From: a virus
Reading direction: 5' to 3' (one strand)
IMG/VR virus record: IMGVR_UViG_3300013094_000275
Location: 1 to 24,391 of that record
DNA: 24,391 bases
The notes under the pieces were generated by a model, which worked only from the letters and a program-made list of their open reading frames with translations, had not been told where the DNA came from and did not search any database. Of the stretch, positions 1 through 7,226 are shown one piece after another (the first letter of the stretch is position 1; every line of letters begins with the position of its first letter). The position numbers and the translations under genes are program-made.

Positions 1-1
1 A

Positions 2-607
2 TTAGGATCATTCGGAAAAGATGCTGCATTGGCTGGAGGACTAGCCAGTAAAGCAACTAATGCTTTGGGTGCATTAGGCGTCCCGTTAGCTGCAGGAGCT
101 GGAGTGACTAGTAGCGCAGGTTCAGCAGAAGCAACTGGTCAACTGCTCGAGAAAACTGGACAGGTTGGCAAACAAATGACCGACTTTGCGCTTAAAGGTG
201 CAGGAGCATCAATTAACCCACAAGTTGAATTGATGTTTAAAGGTACTGATAATAGAGAATTTGTTTTTCAGTTTACTTTTGTGCCAAAGACTTCAGAAGA
301 AGCACAGTCAATTAAAGAGATAATTAGATTGTTCAAAACTTTTGCTGCTCCAGAATATAATGGGGATCAGGGTGGTCGATATTTCATCAATCCAGGTCAA
401 TTTGATATTGAATTTTTCTTTAATGGTAATGAGAATATAAATTTAAACAGAATTTCAACCTGCGTCTTAGAAAACATAATGGTCAACTATTCCCCTCAGC
501 AATTTACAACATTCCAAGATGGTATGCCAGCGGAAATAACAATGCAGTTGAGATTTAAGGAAGCGGATATTATGTACCGCGAACTCATTCAAAAGTATGG
601 ATATTAA
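2..607 (+). CDS. gp48: Baseplate tail-tube cap protein, gp48-like (5' end outside window)
   Basis: The frame is open to the first bases of the window, so this is the C-terminal about 201 residues of a longer protein; T4 gp48 is about 364 aa. A TTG at 29 is only an internal Leu codon. The first 60 residues are Ala/Gly-rich. They lead into a tube-type beta domain: 'NPQVELMFKG', then 'FTFVPKTSEEAQSIKEIIRLF', comparable to the 'LTPRS-ED' segment of T4 gp48, and 'ITMQLRFKEADIMYRELI' at the end, comparable to the T4 gp48 C-terminus. In this family the protein sits on the hub and starts tail-tube polymerisation. gp54 has a related fold, so 48 versus 54 rests on recalled similarity and on position just before gene 53. 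Gene 53 follows 3 bases after the stop. Confidence 0.72.
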   Translation, partial: LGSFGKDAALAGGLASKATNALGALGVPLAAGAGVTSSAGSAEATGQLLEKTGQVGKQMTDFALKGAGASINPQVELMFKGTDNREFVFQFTFVPKTSEEAQSIKEIIRLFKTFAAPEYNGDQGGRYFINPGQFDIEFFFNGNENINLNRISTCVLENIMVNYSPQQFTTFQDGMPAEITMQLRFKEADIMYRELIQKYGY

Positions 608-610
608 CAA

Positions 611-1282
611 ATGCGTTATTTTGAATACTTTTCATTAATCCCATACCCAGTAACATTTAGTGATGGTACAACTGCTACGTTCTACGCTAAGAATATATTT
701 GAACGCGTGCAAATGATGGGGGATATCGTTTCTAATATAAATTCTTATTATCAATACAGTATGCAGGATGGAGATACATTTGAAAATATTGCATATAGAT
801 ATTATGGGGATATCAACAAGTATTGGATAATTCTATTTACTAATAAAATAATTGATCCATTCTACGATGCTCCATTGAAGTATCAGCAATTTGTTGAATA
901 TATTGATAACAAATATGGATCATCTACCGCAGCTAGAAATATCCTTGATCATTATGAGAAACAAATAACATCCGTTGTTTCTAGTACCGCTAATGGGTAT
1001 TATTCTTCTAATACGACAACACTATATTATGCCAATAATACATATTCAATTGATGGCAGTCAATCTCTCCCAACAATTGCGAACCCAGTTATGGCAATTT
1101 CACCTCCTCCAACAATTACAATTGACAGTGGATTGACTTTGTCCGAGACTATCAATTTAGTTGCGGTTAGCGCATATGATGCAGAAGACACAAAAAATGA
1201 GAGTAGAAGAAATATTAATATCATAAAGAAAACATTTGTTATTGATATTGAGAATCAATTAAAGACATTATTAACTTCATAG
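611..1282 (+). CDS. gp53: Baseplate wedge subunit gp53 (LysM-like)
   Basis: This 223-residue protein (T4 gp53 is 196) is a component of each baseplate wedge, where gp53 clamps neighbouring wedges around the hub. It starts 'MRYFEYFSLIPYP', has a short helical segment, then a LysM-like block at residues about 46-90 ('MQDGDTFENIAYRYYG', 'YWIILFTNKIIDPFYD'). This corresponds to the T4 stretch with 'ELANAIYGNPQLYWVLLMCND'. Residues about 120-185 are a Ser/Thr/Pro-rich insert. The last 35 residues (KNESRRNINIIKK...) match the basic helical end of the family. It starts 3 bases after the gp48 stop with no clear Shine-Dalgarno sequence, so translation may be coupled to the upstream gene. Confidence 0.88.
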   Translation: MRYFEYFSLIPYPVTFSDGTTATFYAKNIFERVQMMGDIVSNINSYYQYSMQDGDTFENIAYRYYGDINKYWIILFTNKIIDPFYDAPLKYQQFVEYIDNKYGSSTAARNILDHYEKQITSVVSSTANGYYSSNTTTLYYANNTYSIDGSQSLPTIANPVMAISPPPTITIDSGLTLSETINLVAVSAYDAEDTKNESRRNINIIKKTFVIDIENQLKTLLTS

Positions 1283-1289
1283 TAATATT

Positions 1290-2606
1290 ATGGCAACAGA
1301 AACATCAGATGCTCAGCAACAAGGTTCGACTACTGGTAGTGACTATAAATTAAATGTTTATGTCTTAACTAGTGATGGACACACATTCACTATCTCCAAT
1401 ATCGTATTAAATTTTAATCTGTACGAGAGCATATTTTCTCCATATGTGACTGGGGATATTGAGATTGGTGATGCTGCGGATATTCTCTCGAATTATTCTT
1501 TTAATGGAAATGAGTATCTTTATGTGACTCTTGAGAAGCCAGGGGTTACTACATTTCTTCCAATTCAAAAATACTTTAGAGTATATAAAGTTGCAAACAG
1601 AAGAACCAAAACGCAATCACTTCAAACATACACTATTCATTTTTGCTCGGAAGAATTAATTCTATCGACTCAAATGCTAATTAGAAAATCATATAAAGGT
1701 TTGCCAATTAGTGGGATGATTTCTGACATCGTTAAGAACATTCTTCAGGCTTCCCCAGATAAATTGAATGGATCATTATCTGAGACTTCTGGTAATTTTG
1801 ACATTATAATCCCAAGAATGCAACCATTTGAAGCCATAAGTTGGCTAAAGAGCAGAGCATATGGTAACGGCAAGACGGCATTTTTCTTTTGGGAAAATAA
1901 ATTTGGATATAATTTAGTTTCTTATGAGGATTTATTGGCACAAACACCATATAGAACATACGACAAAGCCCCAAAGGTTACAATTGACCCATCAGATGTT
2001 CAAAGTTCCTTAAATTATGTTGCCTTTGGTGAAGAATTCGACATCATTAAAGGCAACAGATATGGCGCATTCTCAACATCATTATTGACTTATGATATTC
2101 TTTCCAGAAAGTTCGCCAAGACTACTTTGGCTGCTCCTGATCTAGATTTACAAAGAAGTTTCTTAAATAAGTTTCCTCCTGCGAATTTTAGTCAGAATAG
2201 ATTTAAGAAAACATTATTTGATAATGACGAATCTATGCAAAAATTTTATATTACATCCGACTCGGATCCTAATGCAAATCCAGCATCTCCTCAATCTTGG
2301 TTACTACAACAAGCAATCAAGTTAGCTGAATTGAATGCATTAAAGGCAGTAATCAACGTTCCTCTAGATCCAAATATAACTGCTGGACATTTAGTCACAT
2401 TAAATTTACCATTAATGCGTCCGCAAGATCAAGCATATACTGCTGATAAATATAAGAGTGGTAATTATCTTGTCGCATCAGTACACCATGGAATTAGCGG
2501 AGATATGGCATCAACCACAATAGAATTATTAAATGATTCCCTTGGCGCACAGCTTCCATCTGCTGCTGTTTTTTCTGGCACATTACAAGATTTCGCGAAG
2601 GGTTAA
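1290..2606 (+). CDS. gp27: Baseplate hub protein, gp27-like
   Basis: A 438-residue protein lying directly before the spike gene; T4 gp27 is 391 aa. The N-terminal part ('YKLNVYVLTSDGHTFTISNI', 'ESIFSPYVTGDIEIGDAADI') has the pattern of the tube-like hub domain of gp27/gpD proteins: a strand pair, then 'P..xG.I.I.D', then a 'G.E.L.V....P' strand. The C-terminal part has 'ITAGHLVTLNLPL', 'SGNYLVASVHHGIS' and 'STTIELLNDSLGA', typical of the end of gpD/gp27 hub proteins. In this family a trimer joins the six-fold tail tube to the three-fold spike. Family assignment is by pattern and neighbourhood rather than by a strong signature. No SD sequence is obvious before the ATG, 7 bases after the gene 53 stop. 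Confidence 0.66.
   Translation: MATETSDAQQQGSTTGSDYKLNVYVLTSDGHTFTISNIVLNFNLYESIFSPYVTGDIEIGDAADILSNYSFNGNEYLYVTLEKPGVTTFLPIQKYFRVYKVANRRTKTQSLQTYTIHFCSEELILSTQMLIRKSYKGLPISGMISDIVKNILQASPDKLNGSLSETSGNFDIIIPRMQPFEAISWLKSRAYGNGKTAFFFWENKFGYNLVSYEDLLAQTPYRTYDKAPKVTIDPSDVQSSLNYVAFGEEFDIIKGNRYGAFSTSLLTYDILSRKFAKTTLAAPDLDLQRSFLNKFPPANFSQNRFKKTLFDNDESMQKFYITSDSDPNANPASPQSWLLQQAIKLAELNALKAVINVPLDPNITAGHLVTLNLPLMRPQDQAYTADKYKSGNYLVASVHHGISGDMASTTIELLNDSLGAQLPSAAVFSGTLQDFAKG
2598..2602 (+). promoter_or_regulatory. Shine-Dalgarno site of the gp5 gene
   Basis: AAGGG ends 6 bases before the first of two consecutive ATG codons (2609 and 2612). The spacing favours 2609 as the start. The site overlaps the end of the preceding hub gene, so the two are probably translated in concert. 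Confidence 0.6.
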
Positions 2607-2608
2607 TT

Positions 2609-4702
2609 ATGATGATTGAGAAGAATTTTGCTGGCTCAGATGGGTTTTACTGGTGGATAGGCGTCGTCGAAAACCGTCTAGATCCCCTTGAGCTTGGAAG
2701 ATGTCAGGTTAGATTTTTTGGTTATCATTCTGATTCTTTAACTGATATTCCATCTAAAGATTTGCCTTGGGCAATCCCAATGCAAGCTATAAACACTCAT
2801 GCATTCGCAACTCCAAAAGAAACAGATGTTGTGTTTGGATTTTTCGCTGATGCAGGTAGCAAACAATTTCCCATAATGATGGGAACAATCCCTGGAATTC
2901 AAACTAATCCTAAGAATACTGGCGCAGGATATAATGATCTCAGAGATGGACCAACGGTAATTCGTTATGCTCCGAAATACCTCGTTAATAGAAAATATAA
3001 CAAAGATGGTACAGGTATACAATTAACGGAAGCTAATACGCCGAATGTGGAAGTTCAAGAATCATTAAGATATCCTAGAGATTTTGAGCTTAATAAATCT
3101 ACAATCTCAGGTGTCGTGACTTATCAGCCAATGGCAAATAATGTCATTTCAGCAAGACAAAATAATTTAGATCTTGGTGTCGAGACAGCAAATGGTGTTT
3201 CTTGGGATGAACCATACCCAGCCTATAATCCACTGTATCCATACAACCAAGCAACAGAAACGGAATCTGGACATGTATTTGAATTAGATGATACTCCAAG
3301 AAATGAACGAATTTCTATGAACCATCGTTCAGGTACATATTGGGAAATGCGCCCTGATGGAACAAAAGTCCAAAAGGTGACGAAATCAAATTATCAAGTT
3401 GTCATGGGAGATGACTTTCTTCATGTTATGGGATTTGTGAATATTACTGTAGATTCCGCTGCGAGAATTAAAGTATTAGGTGATGTTAATTTAGAAATTG
3501 GAAACAATCTAAACGCCCAGGTTTCTGAGAATATCAATTTAACTGCTGGTGGAGAATTCAATATAAAGGCAGAATCAATTAATATTGATATTGCGAAAGA
3601 TGCTACATTGGTCACTGGTGGTTCTCAATTCTTAACTTCCCAGGACAATATTAACATAAAAACTAATGCTGGTTTGCTGAGTAGCGCAGGTGGGAATATT
3701 GATTTAGATGCAGGTGGAAACATGAATGCCACTGGCGGTGGTGATGTCAACATTCTTTCGGGCGGTGATGCTAATATGCAAGCTGGCGGTAATGCTAATA
3801 TTCTTGGTGGGAAGGTCAATCTTAATTCTGGTGGATCCGCTGGTCAAGCTGCAGCAGCTGCTGATGGAGTAGTGACTGGGTTAGCTCCCGCTAATCCACC
3901 ATCTACACCTAATCATGCTGATATTCCGATCCCAGCCACACCCGTTCCTCTTCAATACAGTGTTGGTGGGAATGGTGCAATATTGAATCCATATACTGGT
4001 GTGGCTGCAAAACAAGATTCTCAATTAGTTACCAATCCTGCTGATCCCGATGGTCCTAAAGTTGAACCACCCCCACCAGCAAACGCAGTCCCACAGGCTT
4101 GTAATTTTGATCCTAGCGCACACACTTGGATTCCAAAAGCTGAATGGAAAGCCAGTTCCGCTGTAATTGATCTAATCCGCAAAAGTGAAGGATATGCTGA
4201 CCAAAGCGGCAAGTATGGCGCCAAACCTCCATATTACCCACCAAAGGTCAAGGGCTACCCTGATCCTGCAACCAAGGCAGAGCCGATCACAGCTGGTTAT
4301 GGGACGACTACTGTGGCACTTTCTCAGACCAAGTATGCACAAACTATCACATATGATACTGTAATAGATCAGGCTACTGCGGATGCTTGGGTACTTGAAA
4401 TTATTAACACAGTTGTAATTAAATTTATCAAACAGTATCAAAGCAACGACACACTCACACAAGGCATGATTGATGCACTTTGCGATTTTGCCTGGGGTGG
4501 CGTCGGACTTTATAAGAATTCCTCAATCAGAACTAAGTTGGCTGCGAAAGATTATTGCGGAGCTGCTGATGGATTCCTCCTTTATCAATATGCACCATTA
4601 CCAAAGGGTGCTCCCGATATTCCAGGAAATCCACCTGGTAAACAAATAATGAAAGGTCTGCAAATTAGAAGACAGAATGAAAGAACTCTCTTCTTATCAT
4701 AA
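2609..4702 (+). CDS. gp5: Baseplate central spike with C-terminal GH24 lysozyme (gp5-like)
   Basis: A 697-residue spike protein (T4 gp5 is 575). Residues about 15-100 form the gp5/VgrG-type OB domain ('NRLDPLELGRCQVRFFGYHS', 'DLPWAIPMQAI', 'PIMMGTIPG'). Residues about 220-410 are beta-helix: 'TESGHVFELDDTP', 'YWEMRPDGTK', then many short 'GGNxxLxAGG' repeats. Residues 411-505 are a Pro/Ala-rich linker. Residues about 506-697 are a T4-lysozyme-type GH24 domain: 'IRKSEGY' (E527), 'YPDP' (D552), 'ITAGYGTT' (T561), 'QGMIDALCDFAWGGVG', 'GLQIRRQNERTLFL'. E527/D552/T561 correspond to the Glu-Asp-Thr triad of T4 lysozyme, with about 16 extra residues between Glu and Asp. T4 gp5 has the order OB, lysozyme, beta-helix; here the lysozyme comes last. 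The predicted role is tail spike that punctures the outer membrane and cuts peptidoglycan. It follows the hub gene by 2 bases. Confidence 0.9.
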   Translation: MMIEKNFAGSDGFYWWIGVVENRLDPLELGRCQVRFFGYHSDSLTDIPSKDLPWAIPMQAINTHAFATPKETDVVFGFFADAGSKQFPIMMGTIPGIQTNPKNTGAGYNDLRDGPTVIRYAPKYLVNRKYNKDGTGIQLTEANTPNVEVQESLRYPRDFELNKSTISGVVTYQPMANNVISARQNNLDLGVETANGVSWDEPYPAYNPLYPYNQATETESGHVFELDDTPRNERISMNHRSGTYWEMRPDGTKVQKVTKSNYQVVMGDDFLHVMGFVNITVDSAARIKVLGDVNLEIGNNLNAQVSENINLTAGGEFNIKAESINIDIAKDATLVTGGSQFLTSQDNINIKTNAGLLSSAGGNIDLDAGGNMNATGGGDVNILSGGDANMQAGGNANILGGKVNLNSGGSAGQAAAAADGVVTGLAPANPPSTPNHADIPIPATPVPLQYSVGGNGAILNPYTGVAAKQDSQLVTNPADPDGPKVEPPPPANAVPQACNFDPSAHTWIPKAEWKASSAVIDLIRKSEGYADQSGKYGAKPPYYPPKVKGYPDPATKAEPITAGYGTTTVALSQTKYAQTITYDTVIDQATADAWVLEIINTVVIKFIKQYQSNDTLTQGMIDALCDFAWGGVGLYKNSSIRTKLAAKDYCGAADGFLLYQYAPLPKGAPDIPGNPPGKQIMKGLQIRRQNERTLFLS

Positions 4703-4708
4703 TAAATA
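4701..4708 (+). promoter_or_regulatory. Putative T4-type late promoter upstream of gene 25
   Basis: AATAAATA differs in one base from the T4 late -10 box TATAAATA, which in that group is read by gp55-modified RNA polymerase. It lies in one of the only two gaps here longer than 15 bases and 25 bases before the gene 25 start, so a short leader would result. It overlaps the gp5 stop codon. In AT-rich DNA such a box can occur by chance, hence the moderate confidence. Confidence 0.42.
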
Positions 4709-4733
4709 AGATATCCTACAAGAAATTATAAAA

Positions 4734-5150
4734 ATGGCATTAGATACCACCAAAGTACCGTCGAATATTACCAGAATCTTTACCGATTTTGATGTGAGTT
4801 TTACTCCCCATCCAGTGACTGGTGATATCAACATGGTCACTGGGACCAATTCAGTAGTCCAATCATTAATGAATTTGGTACAACTAAATAGTTATGAGAA
4901 GCCATTTCACCCAGAAATAAGTTCTGGAATAAGATCCCTTTTGTTTGAACAAATGGATTCTATTGTGGCAGCTTCATTGAAGAAAGAAATTGTGATTTTA
5001 ATTGAGAATTTTGAGCCAAGAGTTCAGATTATTGATGTTGATGTTTCGCCAGATTATGTTAATAATCAGTTTAATGTTACGATAGAGTTTTATGTATTGA
5101 ATAACACGCTTCCGATAACAATATCCGCTTACCTACAAAGAGTTAGATAA
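4734..5150 (+). CDS. gp25: Baseplate wedge subunit gp25
   Basis: A 138-residue protein (T4 gp25 is 132) of the gpW/gp25 family, whose members are conserved in contractile tails and type VI secretion. Family hallmarks are visible: 'NSVVQSLMNLVQLNSYEKPF', then 'HPEISSGIRSLLFE', a helix, and the 'FEPRVQI' element (EPR at residues 94-96). A final beta strand pair ends in 'ISAYLQRVR'. gp25 joins the wedge core and contacts the sheath. Its TAA stop shares its last A with the ATG of the gp6 gene (TAATG), which predicts translational coupling of these two wedge partners. A late-promoter-like box lies upstream. Confidence 0.94.
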   Translation: MALDTTKVPSNITRIFTDFDVSFTPHPVTGDINMVTGTNSVVQSLMNLVQLNSYEKPFHPEISSGIRSLLFEQMDSIVAASLKKEIVILIENFEPRVQIIDVDVSPDYVNNQFNVTIEFYVLNNTLPITISAYLQRVR

Positions 5151-7222
5151 TGGCAAATACCAGCCAAATACAATTAAGTAGTTTAGATTTTGACTCAATT
5201 AAGCAAAATCTTATTACCTATTTACAGAGTCAATCCCAATTTCAGGATTATAATTTTCAAGGTTCAGCACTCAATATTCTTTTAGATGTGCTTTCATATA
5301 ATACATTTTATAATGCATTTTATATGAATATGATTGCGAATGAAATGTTCCTAGACACTGCTATTATGAGATCTTCCGTTGTTTCTCAAGCCAAAGCTCT
5401 TGGATATACTTCCAGATCAGCAGCTTCTGCCCGAGCCACACTAAATGTGACAATCACAAGAGCAGTTAGTGACTCAACTACAAGTTTATATCTTCCAAGA
5501 TTTACTCAATTTGCAGCCCAGTCGTTAAATGGTAAATCGTTTTCATTCTACACCACAGATGATTCTCCATATGTATCAAATGTTTCAGTTGGAACAGCGA
5601 ATACATTTACATTCAACTATTTAAATGTGAATGAAGGAACTCCAGTAACCAAACAATTTGGTGTAAATAATACAACTAATCCTTCTCAGACATTTGATTT
5701 GGTTGATTCTAATATTGATTTGTCGACTCTTAAGGTTACTGTACAGAACTCATTAACGAGTCCAGTATTGACCATCTATAATCTTGCACAAGATGCAACT
5801 CAAGTTTCTGCTAACTCTAATGTATATTACGTTGAAGAAGGCAGTAATTTAAATTACTTAATTTATTTCGGCGATGGTGTTCTCGGAAGGAAATTACCTG
5901 ACCAGAGTATCATTACTGTCAGTTATTTGGTTACAAATAGTGATCTCGCTAATGGATTGGGAACATTCTTTCTTCAAACATCAATTCTTAATGGATCAAC
6001 ATCAAATGTCTCCACTTCTTCCGCATCCGCAGGTGGAGCACAACAAGAGTCAATTAATAGTATAAAATTTTCTGCTCCTAAATCATTTATTGCACAAAAT
6101 AGAATTGTCACTAAAAATGATTATATAACTCAGATTAATAAAAATTATCCTTATTTTGATGCAGTCGCAGTATGGGGAGGGGAAAATCAATCCCCTCCTA
6201 TTTTTGGAAAAGTTTATATCTCAGCTAAACCTAAGAATGGATATACTGTCACCCTAGATCAACAAAATTATTTAATTAATGATATTTTAAAACCATTAAG
6301 TGTTCTGACTGTCACCGCTAGTTATGTTCCAGCAGATTATGATTTCTTAAATTTTAATGTTGGATTTAAATATGATCCAACCCAAACTAATCTTTCTCAG
6401 AATCAACTGTCAACATTAGTCGCAAATTCAATTGCTACATTCTGTAATACCAATTTAAATACATTTAACTCATCTTTCGCTTATTCTAAATTCTTAGGTG
6501 CGATTGATGGTACTGATCCGTCCATTCAATCTTCATCAGCAACAATATATTTGCAGAAACAATTTTATCCATTGCTTGGACAAACCTCATCATATAACTT
6601 GAAATTTGGCACGCCTCTTCATCAGGGTATAACTAATGATAGATTATATTCTTCCCCTTATTTTGAATCGCCAGATTCTGCTGGAAATTCGCAGCAATGC
6701 TATTTAGAAGAAACACCATTTGGGTTTGGTGCGATTGGCAGCATCACTATAGAAAGCCCAGGATATAATTATACTTCTGCCCCCACAATACAGATTCAAG
6801 GGGATGGACTTGGGGCGAATGCTTATCCTATTATTGTTAATGGACAGATAAATTCAGTAGTTGTTGATGTATCTGGAAATAATTACACAACAGCCGCAAT
6901 TACATTGATTGGTGGAGGAGGAACAGGTGGAGTATTAGTTCCAGTGATTAGCGGATCAAAGGGAACTATTAGATCGTATTATTTTGATACAAATAATATT
7001 AAGCAAATTTTAAATCCAAATGTGGGGACTATTGATTATTTGAATGGAATTATTAATATCAATAATTTGTATATTACTAATGTTGGTGGTCTCCAAGAAG
7101 TTCTTTCAATTTTTGCTCAACCATATAACAGTAATTTCGCATCAAACAATGAAATTATATTAACGTATAATCAGAATGATTCAACAGCTCTTTCAATTAC
7201 ACCAAGTATGATTAGTACATAA
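5150..7222 (+). CDS. gp6: Baseplate wedge subunit gp6
   Basis: A 690-residue protein (T4 gp6 is 660), the wedge subunit that forms the inner ring of the baseplate. The N-terminus has the conserved run 'LDFDSIKQNLITYL', 'FQGSALNILLDVLSYN', 'ANEMFLDTAIMRSSVV', 'AKALGYTSRSA'. The mid-protein motif 'AVWGGENQSPPIFGKVYIS' (from about residue 340) is shared with T4-like gp6 proteins. Residues about 530-602 form a Gly-rich double repeat of the type 'SPGYNYTSAPTIQI...G' that is also found in gp7, gp8 and the 1094-residue protein, and looks like an added module. The start overlaps the gene 25 stop by one base; no independent SD is needed. Confidence 0.93.
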   Translation: MANTSQIQLSSLDFDSIKQNLITYLQSQSQFQDYNFQGSALNILLDVLSYNTFYNAFYMNMIANEMFLDTAIMRSSVVSQAKALGYTSRSAASARATLNVTITRAVSDSTTSLYLPRFTQFAAQSLNGKSFSFYTTDDSPYVSNVSVGTANTFTFNYLNVNEGTPVTKQFGVNNTTNPSQTFDLVDSNIDLSTLKVTVQNSLTSPVLTIYNLAQDATQVSANSNVYYVEEGSNLNYLIYFGDGVLGRKLPDQSIITVSYLVTNSDLANGLGTFFLQTSILNGSTSNVSTSSASAGGAQQESINSIKFSAPKSFIAQNRIVTKNDYITQINKNYPYFDAVAVWGGENQSPPIFGKVYISAKPKNGYTVTLDQQNYLINDILKPLSVLTVTASYVPADYDFLNFNVGFKYDPTQTNLSQNQLSTLVANSIATFCNTNLNTFNSSFAYSKFLGAIDGTDPSIQSSSATIYLQKQFYPLLGQTSSYNLKFGTPLHQGITNDRLYSSPYFESPDSAGNSQQCYLEETPFGFGAIGSITIESPGYNYTSAPTIQIQGDGLGANAYPIIVNGQINSVVVDVSGNNYTTAAITLIGGGGTGGVLVPVISGSKGTIRSYYFDTNNIKQILNPNVGTIDYLNGIININNLYITNVGGLQEVLSIFAQPYNSNFASNNEIILTYNQNDSTALSITPSMIST
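6176..6198 (+). other. Perfect GC-rich inverted repeat with T-run inside gene 6
   Basis: GGAGGGGA (6176-6183) pairs perfectly with TCCCCTCC (6191-6198) around a 7-base loop and is followed at once by TATTTTTG. This has the form of an intrinsic terminator or RNA-stabilising hairpin, within the coding part for the conserved 'WGGENQSPPIFG' motif. It may simply result from codon choice for Gly-Gly and Pro-Pro. Confidence 0.4.
6737..6955 (+). repeat. G-x-x-Y beta repeat module in gp6
   Basis: Two consecutive units of the form 'V/I-strand, PGYNY..APTIQI, GDGLGAN' and 'VVVDVSGNNYTTAAITLIGG' cover residues about 530-602. Related units occur in gp7 (residues about 281-325, 551-576, 610-688), gp8 (272-350) and the 1094-residue protein (833-850). 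Confidence 0.65.
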
Positions 7223-7226
7223 TACA

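Noticed and set aside
29-607. TTG at 29 as the true start of the first gene
   Set aside because: The same frame is open to base 2 and the family is much longer, so this is an internal codon of a truncated gene.
2738-3022. 94-residue minus-strand reading frame inside gp5
   Set aside because: It overlaps the conserved OB domain on the opposite strand and shows no domain or start signal.
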